Source: Variovorax saccharolyticus (lineage in GTDB: Bacteria; Pseudomonadota; Gammaproteobacteria; Burkholderiales; Burkholderiaceae_C). Taken from it: 64,000 bases of DNA. A program made the position numbers and the translations under genes. The stretch is taken from NCBI RefSeq assembly GCF_030316765.1, contig NZ_JASZYT010000003.1:186001-250000 (forward strand). Direction: 5' to 3'. Shown here in pieces: positions 9,687 to 18,584 of this stretch (the first letter of the stretch is position 1; each line of letters begins with the position of its first letter). Under the pieces are notes generated by a model, which was given only the letters and a program-made list of their open reading frames with translations, ran no database searches and was not told the origin of the DNA.

Positions 9687-11579
9687 ATGTCCATCCTCCC
9701 CCACCCTTCCGACCAGGGCGCCGCCCGCCTCCCGGTGCGCGACGGCGCCGATCTGCTGGCACGCGAGGCCGTCCCGCTCGACCAGCGCTTCGCCGGCATC
9801 GATTCGACCCTGGACGTGTTCCGGCTCGCCGCGGCCGCCTGGCCCGATCGGCCGGCGCTGACTTCCGTGCCCGACGGCAGCGCACAGAGCGAGCCCGTCG
9901 ACATCAGCTACGCGCAGCTGCACCAGCGCATCGTGCGCACCGCCAACCACCTGGCCTCGCTGGGCCTGCAGCGCGACGACTGCGTCGCCTACCTGCTGCC
10001 GAACCTGCCCGAGGCCCACTACTGCATCTGGGGCGCGCAGGCGATCTGCAGGGTGGCGGCCGTCAACCACTTCCTGGAGCCGGCCCAGATCGCCGAGCTG
10101 CTGAGGGCGATGGATGCCAAGGTGGTGATCACCGCCTCGGCCGCCGAGGCGCCGGAGCTGTGGGCCAAGATCGCGCCGGTACTGGCCGCCCTGCCCGGCC
10201 TGCGCCAGACCCTGCTGGTCGGCGCCGCCGATGCGGCCGCATTGCCGCCCGGCGTTCGCCGCTTCGACGACGCCCTGGCCGCCCAGCCCGCCGAGCCGGC
10301 TTTCACGCCGCTGCGCGACCCGCAGGCCCTGGCCGCCTGCTTCCACACCGGCGGCACCACCGGCACGCCGAAGATCGCGCAGCTCTCGCACCGGGCCCTG
10401 GTGGTCAACAGCTGGATGCTGGGCGAGATGTTCGACATCCGGACCAGCGACGTGATCGTCTGCGGCCTGCCGCTGTTCCATGTCAACGGCGTGGTGGTCA
10501 CCGGCCTCGCCCCCTTCATGCACGGCGCGCGCGTGCTGCTGGCGGGCCGCGACGGCTTTCGCAATCCGAAGCTGGTGGCCGGCTTCTGGCAACTGGTCGA
10601 GCGCTACCGCGTCACCACCTTCTCGGGTGTGCCGACGGTGTACGCGGCGCTGCTCAACGTGCCGATCGCGGGCGCCGACCTGTCATCGCTGCGCTTCGGC
10701 ATCTGCGGCGCGGCGCCGATGCCGGTCGAGATGTTCAGGCGCTTCGAACAGGCCACCGGCATCCGGCTGCTCGAAGGTTTCGGCATGACCGAGACCACCG
10801 CCTGCGCCTCGGTGAACCCGCGCGACGGCGAACGCCGGGTCGGCTCGATCGGCCTGCCGGTGCCCTATGGCCGCATGAAGACCGTGATCCTCGACGAGCG
10901 CGGCGCCCATGTGCGCGATGCCGCCACCGACGAGATCGGCGTGGTCGCGATCCGGGGACCGCACCTGACGCCGGGCTACCGCGACCCGCGGCACGATGCC
11001 GGCCTCTGGCTGCCGGGCGGCTGGCTGAACTCGGGCGACCTCGGGCGGCGCGACGCCGACGGCTACTTCTGGCTGGTCGGCCGCGCCAAGGACCTGATCA
11101 TCCGCGGCGGCCACAACATCGACCCCTCGATGATCGAGGAAGCGCTCGCGAAGCACCCCGAAGTCGAGCTGGTGGCCGCGGTCGGCCGGCCCGATGCCTA
11201 TGCCGGCGAGCTGCCCGTGGCCTACGTCAAGCTGCGCCACGGCGCACGCGCCGATGCGGAGGAACTCAAGGCCTTCGCCCGCTCCCATGTCACCGAACGC
11301 GCTGCCGCACCGAACTGGGTCGAATGCATCGACACCATGCCGGTCACCGCGGTCGGCAAGATCTTCAAGCCCACGCTGCGCAAGCAGGCGATCGCGCGCA
11401 CCCTGCGCGAGCTGTTCGCCGCGGGCGGACTGCAGCACGCCGGCATCGAGGTCCGCGACGACCGCACCCACGGCCTGGTCGCCGTGGTCGCGGTGGCCGA
11501 CGAGGCCGCGCGTGGGCGCGTGGCCGAACTCAGCGCCGGGCTCGCCCTGCAGGTGCAGAGCACCGTCGCGGCCGGCTGA
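9687..11579 (+). CDS. Acyl-CoA synthetase (AMP-binding)
   Basis: A 630-residue ANL-superfamily ligase, longer than the one at 1.1 kb. Motifs are the phosphate loop HTGGTTGTPKIAQLSH, GFGMTETTA, WLNSGDLGRRDADGYFWLVGR, and a C-terminal VTAVGKIFKPTLRK with the catalytic lysine. An N-terminal extension of about 50 residues precedes the ATP-binding core, and about 50 extra residues follow the usual end. The neighbour 28 bases downstream is a branched-chain-type binding protein, so the imported solute may be a carboxylic acid activated here. The substrate is unknown. Confidence 0.88.
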   Translation: MSILPHPSDQGAARLPVRDGADLLAREAVPLDQRFAGIDSTLDVFRLAAAAWPDRPALTSVPDGSAQSEPVDISYAQLHQRIVRTANHLASLGLQRDDCVAYLLPNLPEAHYCIWGAQAICRVAAVNHFLEPAQIAELLRAMDAKVVITASAAEAPELWAKIAPVLAALPGLRQTLLVGAADAAALPPGVRRFDDALAAQPAEPAFTPLRDPQALAACFHTGGTTGTPKIAQLSHRALVVNSWMLGEMFDIRTSDVIVCGLPLFHVNGVVVTGLAPFMHGARVLLAGRDGFRNPKLVAGFWQLVERYRVTTFSGVPTVYAALLNVPIAGADLSSLRFGICGAAPMPVEMFRRFEQATGIRLLEGFGMTETTACASVNPRDGERRVGSIGLPVPYGRMKTVILDERGAHVRDAATDEIGVVAIRGPHLTPGYRDPRHDAGLWLPGGWLNSGDLGRRDADGYFWLVGRAKDLIIRGGHNIDPSMIEEALAKHPEVELVAAVGRPDAYAGELPVAYVKLRHGARADAEELKAFARSHVTERAAAPNWVECIDTMPVTAVGKIFKPTLRKQAIARTLRELFAAGGLQHAGIEVRDDRTHGLVAVVAVADEAARGRVAELSAGLALQVQSTVAAG

Positions 11580-11607
11580 ACACTTCCATCACCAGGAGAC
11601 CCCACAC

Positions 11608-12819
11608 ATGATTTCGAGAAGAAGATTCAGCCAGGCGACCGCCGCCGGCCTGCTGCTGCCCACCACCGGCGCGGTGCTGGCGCAGACCGGCGACATCAAG
11701 GTGGCGCTGATCGTCGCCAAGACCGGCCCCTTCGAGGCCTATGCCAAGCAGGACGAGCTGGGCTTTCGCATGGGGCTGGAATACCTGACCGGCGGCAGCA
11801 TGGCGATCGACGGGCGCAAGGTGCAGATCATCGTCAAGGACGACCAGCTGCGGCCCGACCTGTCGAAGGCGCTGCTGGCCGAGGCCTATGCCGACGACAA
11901 GGTCGACATCGCGGTCGGCGCCGGCGGCTCGTCGGGCACGGTGGCAGCGCTGCCGATCGCCGAGGAGTACAAGAAGATCCTGATCGTCGAGCCGTCCGCG
12001 GCCGACTCGATCACCGGCGACAAGTGGAACCGCTACGTGTTCCGCGTCGCACGCACCACCAGCCTCGACGCCACGGCTTCGGTGTCGGCCTTCGGCGGGC
12101 CGGTGACCGTGGCCTTCCTGGCGCAGGACAACGTGTTCGGGCGCGACAACGTCACGGCCTACAAGGAAGCCTTCGGGCGCCAGAATCCGAAGGCGAAGAT
12201 GGGACACGAGGAGTTCGTGCCGCAGGGCACGACCGATTTCACCGCGCCCTTCCAGCGCATCGCCGATTCGCTCAAGGGCACGACCGGGCGCAAGGTGCTG
12301 GTGATCCCATGGGGCGGCGAGCACCCGATCCGCAAGCTGGCCGGCATGAACCCCGAGCGCTTCGGCATCGAGCTGTCCCCCGGTGGCTCGCTGCTGAGCG
12401 TGATGCAGACCTGGCGCGAGTTCGAGGGTCTGGAAGGCGGCACCTACTACCACTACAAGTTCCCGCGCAACAAGGCCAACGACTGGCTGGTGACCGAGCA
12501 CATGAAGCGCTACAGGATGCCGCCGGACTTCTTCGTCTGCGGCGGCTTCTCGGCCGCCAGCGCGGTCGTGACCGCGATCCGCAAGGCGCGCTCGACCGAC
12601 ACCGAGAAGCTGATCGCGGCCATGGAAGGCATGGACTTCGAGACGCCCAAGGGCACCATGACTTTCCGCCCGGAAGATCACCAGGCCATGATGCCGATGT
12701 ACCACTTCAAGATGAAGAAGCGCGCGCAGCAGAGCGACGAGTGGGACATCCTCGAACTGGTGCGCGAGATCCCGGCGTCGGAGATCAAGCTGCCGATCCG
12801 CAACAAGCGCACAGGGTAG
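11608..12819 (+). CDS. ABC transporter substrate-binding protein (Liv/Peripla_BP_6 type)
   Basis: A 403-residue periplasmic binding protein. The N-terminus MISRRRFSQATAAGLLLPTT carries a twin-arginine-like export signal ending near VLAQ. The mature part begins IKVALIVAKTGPFEAYAKQ, the usual type I binding-fold start. A good ribosome-binding site (CACCAGGAGACC) precedes ATG 11608. No permease or ATPase gene is adjacent, so it is an orphan receptor that must borrow a Liv transporter or act with the acyl-CoA synthetase 28 bases upstream, probably in one operon. Its ligand is unknown. Confidence 0.88.
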   Translation: MISRRRFSQATAAGLLLPTTGAVLAQTGDIKVALIVAKTGPFEAYAKQDELGFRMGLEYLTGGSMAIDGRKVQIIVKDDQLRPDLSKALLAEAYADDKVDIAVGAGGSSGTVAALPIAEEYKKILIVEPSAADSITGDKWNRYVFRVARTTSLDATASVSAFGGPVTVAFLAQDNVFGRDNVTAYKEAFGRQNPKAKMGHEEFVPQGTTDFTAPFQRIADSLKGTTGRKVLVIPWGGEHPIRKLAGMNPERFGIELSPGGSLLSVMQTWREFEGLEGGTYYHYKFPRNKANDWLVTEHMKRYRMPPDFFVCGGFSAASAVVTAIRKARSTDTEKLIAAMEGMDFETPKGTMTFRPEDHQAMMPMYHFKMKKRAQQSDEWDILELVREIPASEIKLPIRNKRTG

Positions 12820-12994
12820 CGGGCCTCGCCCGGCGGGCGCGGCGGCAGGCGCCGGCCCGGCCGGGTTTCAGACTTCTCTGATGGCTGCCGGGCCTGCGCG
12901 CCGGTCCAATACCCCGACACGCGAGAGGACCGAACTCCCCGCGCGCGAAGTCCGGCGCATGCCGGATCCGCCTCATCTCCATTCCTGCTTCGCC

Positions 12995-13210
12995 ATGCTT
13001 CTTCCCCTGCTGTTCCGGCTTTTCAATACCCAGTCGCAGTTTCTGCTCGTCACCCTCGAAGTGCTCTGTGCCTCGCTCGCGGGCGGCTCGACCGCCGATG
13101 TGCTGCGCCGCGCGCGGCGTCGCAGCCAGCGCCGCGAGGCGGCCTCGCGCCACTACGCCCGCTCGCTGGAGGACTTCCCCGAACTGAGCGAAGGGCGCCG
13201 ATCGCGATAG
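12995..13210 (+). CDS. Small hypothetical protein with one hydrophobic segment
   Basis: A possible 71-residue protein starting MLLPLLFRLFNTQSQ, with a hydrophobic N-terminal half (FLLVTLEVLCASLAGG) and a strongly basic middle (RRARRRSQRRE). The frame is open further upstream, with other ATGs at 12881 and 12959, so the start is uncertain. It converges on the DUF2156 gene. I recognise no family, and in this GC-rich DNA it could be a chance frame. Confidence 0.35.
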   Translation: MLLPLLFRLFNTQSQFLLVTLEVLCASLAGGSTADVLRRARRRSQRREAASRHYARSLEDFPELSEGRRSR

Positions 13211-13222
13211 GCGTGCCGCCGC

Positions 13223-14092
13223 TCAGTCGCGAAGCGCGACCCGCAGCTTCGAGATCAGCGCCGCCGGCCCGTACGAGCGCTTGCTGCGCCGGAAGCCCGC
13301 GAGCCCCATGTCCTGCTCGAAATTGAGCCAGTCCACCGGGCGCGCGAAGCTGCGGCAGAAGTGCTGGAACATGTAGGGATAGATGCCGACATGACTGTCC
13401 AGCCCCTTGGCGAAGCGCATCGCGAACACCCCCGGCTGCAGCTCCTGGGCCAGCACGAAGCCCAGCGGCTGGCTGCCGTCGAAGTGCACGAAACCCTCCA
13501 GGCCGAAGGCCGCAGCGTCGGCAATGGCCTCGAGGCAGGCCGATTCGTCGGCATCGCCGCGAGACCTGCCCTTCTGTGCCATCCAGCCCTGCAGCACCTG
13601 GCGCGCAGCGCCGGCCGTGTCCGCATCGAAGGGAACGCAGCGCGGCGTGCAGCGCGCCAGCAGTTGCCGCACCTGGTTGCGCTTCTTCGCCAGCGCCCGC
13701 CCCGGAAAGTCGGCGAACTGCCGGGCATCGAAGAGGTAGTCGGCATCGTCCGGGGAACTCCAGTGACGAAACTGCGAGGCGCAGAGCCCGGCAGCCTGAG
13801 ACTGCGGGATCGGATACAGGCAGTCGTGTCCTGCGAGCAAGCCGCGCAGCACGTCCGGCGGCGCCGCTTGCAGCGCGAACAGCGGCATCAGGTGCCGGGT
13901 GCCGTCGTAGGCGCGGCCGGAGACGCACGGCCAGTCGCCGGGATGGAAGCGGTAGTCGTGCGCCGCCCGGAACAGATAGAGGTTCGAGAAGGCATGGTCC
14001 GACAGGCACTGTGCCCCGCTTCCCTCGCGCAGCCGCGCCAGCGCAGGCTCGATCGGCTCCCGCAAGGCCAGCGTGAGCGGCAATCCGCTCAT
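13223..14092 (-). CDS. DUF2156 (phosphatidylglycerol lysyltransferase C-terminal-like) protein
   Basis: A 289-residue protein with the double-GNAT fold seen in DUF2156/MprF C-terminal domains. Visible are CLSDHAFSNLYLFRAAHDY near the start, the basic RALAKKRNQVRQLLAR in the centre, and the closing DWLNFEQDMGLAGFRRSKRSYGP, the family's characteristic acyl- or aminoacyl-transferase ending. It is only the cytoplasmic domain, with no membrane segments. The start ATG 14092 overlaps the stop of the TIGR03084 gene by four bases, so the two are translationally coupled. The reaction is not known; the GNAT fold suggests acyl transfer. Confidence 0.8.
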   Translation of the reverse strand: MSGLPLTLALREPIEPALARLREGSGAQCLSDHAFSNLYLFRAAHDYRFHPGDWPCVSGRAYDGTRHLMPLFALQAAPPDVLRGLLAGHDCLYPIPQSQAAGLCASQFRHWSSPDDADYLFDARQFADFPGRALAKKRNQVRQLLARCTPRCVPFDADTAGAARQVLQGWMAQKGRSRGDADESACLEAIADAAAFGLEGFVHFDGSQPLGFVLAQELQPGVFAMRFAKGLDSHVGIYPYMFQHFCRSFARPVDWLNFEQDMGLAGFRRSKRSYGPAALISKLRVALRD

Positions 14093-14898
14093 GCGGTGGC
14101 GCGGACCACCTTGCGAACCCCAGGCGCAGGCGCATCGGCCGGCGGCCCGGCAAAGCACTGCGCAATCGAGAGCCATGCGCGTGCCGAGCCATCGCTGCAG
14201 CGCAGCCCGGTGTCGGCCAGGTTGCGCCGCTGCGTCACCAGCAGGCAGAAGTCGAGCGCACTGCCGCGCACGAACTCGGGCGAATCCGCATCGCCCCAGC
14301 GCCAGGCTTCACCGTCGGGTGCATCGAGTTCGACGATCGGGACCACCGCCGGCACCGGCTGCTTGCGATTGACGAAGCTCCAGCCGAAGGTGGTGACGCC
14401 GATGTGGGCGATGTGCCTGAGCCGCGCGGTGCCGGCGCGCTCGCGCCCGACCACGTCCCACACGTCCTGACCATGGGCCCAGGTCTCCATCAGCCGCGCC
14501 GACGCGAAGGAGCGCGCGCTCATGCTCGGCCCGTACCAGGGCAGGCGCGCCTTGGGGTCGAGCCCGGCCAGCAGGTCGGTGAGCCGCTTCGCGATCGGCT
14601 CCCAGTGCGCCAGCAGCGCGGCGCCGTCGAGGTGGCCGTACTTGTCGCGCGCGATGGCGCTGATCTCGCGGCCGGCGGCGAGCACTTCGGTCAGCGCCGC
14701 GGTGTCGCGCGCGAAGGCCTCGGCGTCAGTTGCCGAGAGCGTCGCGGTCTCGTCGAAATAGCAAAGGTGGGCGATCTCGTCCCAGGGCGTCCAGCCATGG
14801 AAGTGGCTCGCGAGGCGCCACTGCGCAGGTGCCAGCGTGCGGCAGAGGTCGGCGAGCGCGCCGTACTCGGCGCGCAGGTCATCGGCTGTGTCTTTCAT
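14089..14898 (-). CDS. TIGR03084-family (DinB/maleylpyruvate isomerase-like) protein
   Basis: A 269-residue protein. The segments FHGWTPWDEIAHLCYFDE and SARLMETWAHGQDVWDVVG carry the histidine and acidic positions of the DinB/mycothiol-dependent isomerase metal site and match the TIGR03084 pattern. The family is metal-binding with no settled function and is often found beside acyl-CoA genes. ATG 14898 lies 20 bases after the acyl-CoA dehydrogenase stop, so the three minus-strand genes (dehydrogenase, this, DUF2156) look like one operon. Confidence 0.8.
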   Translation of the reverse strand: MKDTADDLRAEYGALADLCRTLAPAQWRLASHFHGWTPWDEIAHLCYFDETATLSATDAEAFARDTAALTEVLAAGREISAIARDKYGHLDGAALLAHWEPIAKRLTDLLAGLDPKARLPWYGPSMSARSFASARLMETWAHGQDVWDVVGRERAGTARLRHIAHIGVTTFGWSFVNRKQPVPAVVPIVELDAPDGEAWRWGDADSPEFVRGSALDFCLLVTQRRNLADTGLRCSDGSARAWLSIAQCFAGPPADAPAPGVRKVVRATA

Positions 14899-14918
14899 CG
14901 TGACTTCTTCTGTTGCCT

Positions 14919-16094
14919 TCAAAGACCGAGCTGCCGCGCGGCCAGGTCTTTCATGACCTCCTCCGAGCCGCCGCCGATCATCATCACCTTGACCTCGCGG
15001 TAGATGCGCTCGCTCTGCGTGCCGCGCATGTAGCCCATGCCGCCCAGCAGCTGCACCGCCTGGTCGGCGCAGAACTGCATCGCCTGGGTGGCCTGCACCT
15101 TCGCCAGGCAGACCCGCGCCACCAGCCGCGCCGGATCGGCCAGCTTGTGCTCGATGCGGTAGGCCAGGTCGTAGACCAGCGTGCGCGCGGCGTCGATGCG
15201 CAGCGTCATGTCCATGAGCTTGTGCCGCACCACCTGGCGCTCCGACAGCGGCATGCCGAAGGAGATGCGCTGGCGCGTCCAGTCGACCGCTTCCTTCAGG
15301 CAGACCTCGGCGAAGCCGCAGGCCAGGGCCGACATGAACAGGCGCTCGGTGTTGAAGTTGTTCATGAAGGTCTTGAAGCCCTTGTTCTCGACCCCGACCA
15401 GATTCGCGGCAGGCACCCGGCAGCCGTCGAAGCGCAGGTGCGCGGTGTCGGAGCTCCACCAGCCCATCTTCTTGAGCGCGGTGCGCGTGAGGCCCGGCGT
15501 GTCGCCGTCGATCAGCAGCACCGAGATGCCGCCGGCGCCCTTGATAGCGGGATCGGTGCGCACCGCGGTGGTGATGAAGTCGGCCCGCATGCCCGAGGTG
15601 ATGAAGGTCTTCTCACCGTTGACCACATAGTGGTCGCCGTCGCGCACCGCGGTGGTCCGGAGCGCCGCCACGTCGGAGCCGCCCGAGGGCTCGGTGACCG
15701 CCAGCGCGGCGATCTTCTCGCCAGCCAGCACCGGCGGGATCACGCGCTGCTTGAGTGCCTCGCTGCCCGCGTGCAGGATCGGGGGCAGCGCGATGCTGTG
15801 CGAGTTCAGGGAGGCCTGCAGGCCGCCGCCGCCGCAGCGCGCGAATTCCTCGGCGACGATCAGCTGGAAGAACACGTCGGCCGGCGTGCCGCCATAGGCC
15901 TCGGGATAGCCCAGGCCCTGCACGCCCAGCGACGCGGCCCGCGCATAGAGCTCGCGCGGGAAGGTCTCGGCCTCGTCCCACTCGGCGACGAAGGGCGTGA
16001 TCTCGCGAGAGACGAACTCGCGCAGGCCGGCACGGAACTGCTCGTGCTCGGGCGTGAAATAGAAAGGCAGCGGCGGGGCCTCGAGGAATTCCAT
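14919..16094 (-). CDS. Acyl-CoA dehydrogenase
   Basis: A 391-residue flavin acyl-CoA dehydrogenase. AALAVTEPSGGSDVAALRT is the FAD/substrate loop, KTFITSGMRADF follows, KMGWWSSDTAHLRFDGCRVP is the beta-domain motif, and LLGGMGYMRGTQSERIYREVKVM is the C-terminal FAD-binding helix region. ATG 16094 follows a strong AGGAGACACC ribosome-binding site; the open frame extends upstream but lacks one. It heads the operon with the TIGR03084 and DUF2156 genes. Substrate chain type cannot be inferred. Confidence 0.9.
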   Translation of the reverse strand: MEFLEAPPLPFYFTPEHEQFRAGLREFVSREITPFVAEWDEAETFPRELYARAASLGVQGLGYPEAYGGTPADVFFQLIVAEEFARCGGGGLQASLNSHSIALPPILHAGSEALKQRVIPPVLAGEKIAALAVTEPSGGSDVAALRTTAVRDGDHYVVNGEKTFITSGMRADFITTAVRTDPAIKGAGGISVLLIDGDTPGLTRTALKKMGWWSSDTAHLRFDGCRVPAANLVGVENKGFKTFMNNFNTERLFMSALACGFAEVCLKEAVDWTRQRISFGMPLSERQVVRHKLMDMTLRIDAARTLVYDLAYRIEHKLADPARLVARVCLAKVQATQAMQFCADQAVQLLGGMGYMRGTQSERIYREVKVMMIGGGSEEVMKDLAARQLGL

Positions 16095-16220
16095 GGTGTC
16101 TCCTGACTGCAGCGAGGCTAGCCGCGGGAGCACGCCGGGTCTTGTGCGGAGTGGCTGAGGTCGTCGGATCACCTTCAAGGCGCCGGTCGATGCCGGCGTC
16201 CCCGCCGCCGCTTGCGCCGC

Positions 16221-17135
16221 CTAATCGAGCAGCGGTTCGAGACCGGGGGCGCTGTCGATCTCTGAAGGCTTGTAGAGCTTGTGCTGCGCCGCCGGGCCGA
16301 TGGCGTCGGTGACCACCGCCAGGCGCCAGGGATCGCCCCGCTTGGCGCAGGCGCGCTCTTCGCCCGTGAGCTGGAATCCGTTCATTCCGGTCGCGGTGCC
16401 TTTGACCGCGAGCTTGAGCAAGGTGTTGCCCTTCTTGTCGGTCACCTCGATGTCGTAGCCGAGCTTCTGGGCGCTCACGTTCTCGGCCTTGTAGCCGTAG
16501 CCCGCGAAGTGCCGCGTCAGGTAGTCCAGTGCCGCCGCCTGCACCTCTTCTCGAGAGAACTGGCCAGCCGGGGCCTCCGGCACCGCAGCCGGGACACCGC
16601 CGCGCGCCCGCGCGGCCTGCATGTCCGCATCGGTCGGCAGCCATCCGCGGGCGCCGCGGACCAGCACCGCGATCCTTTCATCGGCATCCCAGCGGGCGAT
16701 GTGCCATTCCTGGTCGTCCGGCACCCGGGTCGAAACCTTGGCGGCCTTGTCGGTCTCCAGGTCGGCGATGGCGATCCGGTTCGTCTGCAGCACGGCCCGC
16801 AGGCCCTGGCCGGCGTCCAGCGTGCGCTTGAGCAGGCCGAGCCGGTCCTTGGCGCGCTGGATCTGGAGCGCGCTGCGCTCGCCGCCGCTCAGGCGGCGCT
16901 GGGTGTCCAGGGACTCGAGATAGAACCACCGGCCGCCGGTCCCGATGCTCACGAATTCAGCCCAGAGCGTCGCGATGACGTTGTCGCCGGTGGCCAGCCA
17001 GGCGTGCTCGGACGCCTTCTCGCGCGCTTCGAACACGCCCATCTTGGCGATGATCTCGACGGGCGTCCGCTTTTCGCCCATCAGGCGCTTTTCATTGATG
17101 ACCGCCAGCACCGCGGGGTCGACTTCTTTGTCCAT
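16221..17135 (-). CDS. DUF3883-domain protein with altered nuclease-like motif
   Basis: A 304-residue protein. The C-terminal third (about 195-280) matches DUF3883 (protein NO VEIN C-terminal domain), a PD-(D/E)XK nuclease-like fold. The aspartate in LGYDIEV (D228) and the motif lysine (K245) are present, but the usual E-V-K reads A-V-K (A243). The glutamate needed for nuclease activity thus appears lost. Residues 1-180 (including GGRWFYLESLDTQRRL and LQTNRIAIADLETDK) are a domain I do not recognise. ATG 17135 (MDKEVDPAVL) was chosen over an upstream frame start. It lies 81 bases downstream of the LytM-protease gene on the same strand. Confidence 0.65.
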   Translation of the reverse strand: MDKEVDPAVLAVINEKRLMGEKRTPVEIIAKMGVFEAREKASEHAWLATGDNVIATLWAEFVSIGTGGRWFYLESLDTQRRLSGGERSALQIQRAKDRLGLLKRTLDAGQGLRAVLQTNRIAIADLETDKAAKVSTRVPDDQEWHIARWDADERIAVLVRGARGWLPTDADMQAARARGGVPAAVPEAPAGQFSREEVQAAALDYLTRHFAGYGYKAENVSAQKLGYDIEVTDKKGNTLLKLAVKGTATGMNGFQLTGEERACAKRGDPWRLAVVTDAIGPAAQHKLYKPSEIDSAPGLEPLLD

Positions 17136-17216
17136 TCGGAGGGGATTCAGGCAAGTTGTGACCTCCAGGAGTATGCCGCGAAGCGTGGGCCGGCCTGGCA
17201 CCAAATTGCGGCGATC

Positions 17217-18443
17217 TCATTCCCGGGTGCATTCGACGAGCACCGTGAATCTCCTGCCGATATCGGCCACGTCCGCCGTGCCCAGGCTCTTGCTGGAGGG
17301 TGCGGCCTCGTAAGACACGTTGTGGGCGTCCAGAAAGCCCCTGAGCGCCGACGGCGCCACCGCGAAGTTGATGTTCTGCGCGATGTCGCCGGTGACAGCC
17401 GCGGCGCGCAGCACGTTGAGCTTGCCCGTGACGACCGCGACCACGTTGCCGCTCGCGTCGAGCACCGGGCCGCCGCTGTTGCCGGGCTGCACCGGCGCGG
17501 AGATCTGGATCAGCGAGGTGTTGTTCGCCAGTCCGGCAAGGGCGGTCGCGTGGCCCGCCGTCACCTGGGGCCCTGCCGCCAGCAGGCCACGCAGCGGATA
17601 GCCGACCACCGTCACCGGATCGCCCTGGCGCAGGCGGGTCTGGCTCAACCTGGCGGTCGGCGCCATGACGGCATCGACCTCGAGCAGCGCGAGATCGCTC
17701 CTGGCGTCGGCGGCCTTGACGCGGGCCGTCCCGCGCTCGACGACGACGATCTTTCCGCAGCCCTCGACCACGTGCGCATTCGTCACCACATGCCCGGGCG
17801 CCACCGCGAAACCCGAGCCCGTGACCCTGCCGGCCCGCGGCCGGGCGGCACCGCCCGCTTGCGCACCCGCTTGCGCGCCCGCCGGCGCACCTGCCTGCGC
17901 TCCTGGCGGCGCCCCTGGCGGCGCACCTGCCGCTGCCGGCGGCCGGGCCCGCTGGGCCTGCAGGTAGGGCTCGGGATCGACTGCGACCCCGGCGCGTCGG
18001 ACCTCGAAATGCAGCTTGGTGGTGGTCGTGTCGGTGCTGCCCATCTCGGCGATCTGCTGCCCCGCGCGAACGACGTCGTGCTCGCGAACCAGAACGCGGC
18101 TGTTGTGGCCGTAGGCCGTGAGGAAGGTGTCGTCGTGCTTGACGATCACGAGGTTGCCGTAGCCGCGCACGCCGGCTCCGGCGTAGACGACCCGTCCGGC
18201 GGCGGCGGCCAGCACCGGGTCACCCGGGTTGCCGCCGATGTCGATGCCCTTGTTGGCGCGGCCATCGAAGCGGCCCAAGGTGGGTCCGTAGGCGGGCCAG
18301 ACATAGGAGCCGAACTGTCCCGACACCGCGCGCGGCGAGGCCGGCGGCGGAGGCGCGGCACAGCCGCCGAGCGCCGCGCAAAGCACTGACGCAACAAGGG
18401 CGGGTCTCCAGCTTCGGTGGGCTGGCGGCGCGGCGGTCGGCAT
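17217..18443 (-). CDS. Lipoprotein fusing a degenerate LytM (NlpD-like) domain to a trypsin-like serine protease
   Basis: A 408-residue two-domain envelope protein. A lipoprotein signal ends in LGGC (Cys28). Residues about 45-165 are an M23/LytM domain very like NlpD: NKGIDIGGNPGDPV has Asn64 where peptidases have the zinc histidine, and KLHFEVR has Lys143 where they have the catalytic histidine. It is therefore probably a non-catalytic amidase-activator type. A Pro/Ala/Gly-rich linker (165-205) follows. Residues 207-380 are a trypsin/DegP-like protease with a complete triad: His224 (TNAHVVEG), Asp250 (RSDLALLEV) and Ser323 (PGNSGGPVL). No PDZ domain is present. ATG 18443 was chosen because the signal peptide then starts properly. 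Confidence 0.85.
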   Translation of the reverse strand: MPTAAPPAHRSWRPALVASVLCAALGGCAAPPPPASPRAVSGQFGSYVWPAYGPTLGRFDGRANKGIDIGGNPGDPVLAAAAGRVVYAGAGVRGYGNLVIVKHDDTFLTAYGHNSRVLVREHDVVRAGQQIAEMGSTDTTTTKLHFEVRRAGVAVDPEPYLQAQRARPPAAAGAPPGAPPGAQAGAPAGAQAGAQAGGAARPRAGRVTGSGFAVAPGHVVTNAHVVEGCGKIVVVERGTARVKAADARSDLALLEVDAVMAPTARLSQTRLRQGDPVTVVGYPLRGLLAAGPQVTAGHATALAGLANNTSLIQISAPVQPGNSGGPVLDASGNVVAVVTGKLNVLRAAAVTGDIAQNINFAVAPSALRGFLDAHNVSYEAAPSSKSLGTADVADIGRRFTVLVECTRE

Positions 18444-18584
18444 CGGACTCTTCTCCTCGCTCGGCTTGGCTGCCGCTGGGGCACGGCTTCGTCCAGACGG
18501 GATTCTCGCGCGCATTTGGCGCGCGGCCCAGGCTTCGGCCCGGGCACTGCGCAAGATCGGCCGGAACGGCCGCCGGCGCTCTCG

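Noticed and set aside
12856..12868. CCCGGCCGGG followed by TTT as a terminator after the binding protein at 12.8 kb
   Set aside because: The palindrome has no loop and only three T residues; too weak to call.
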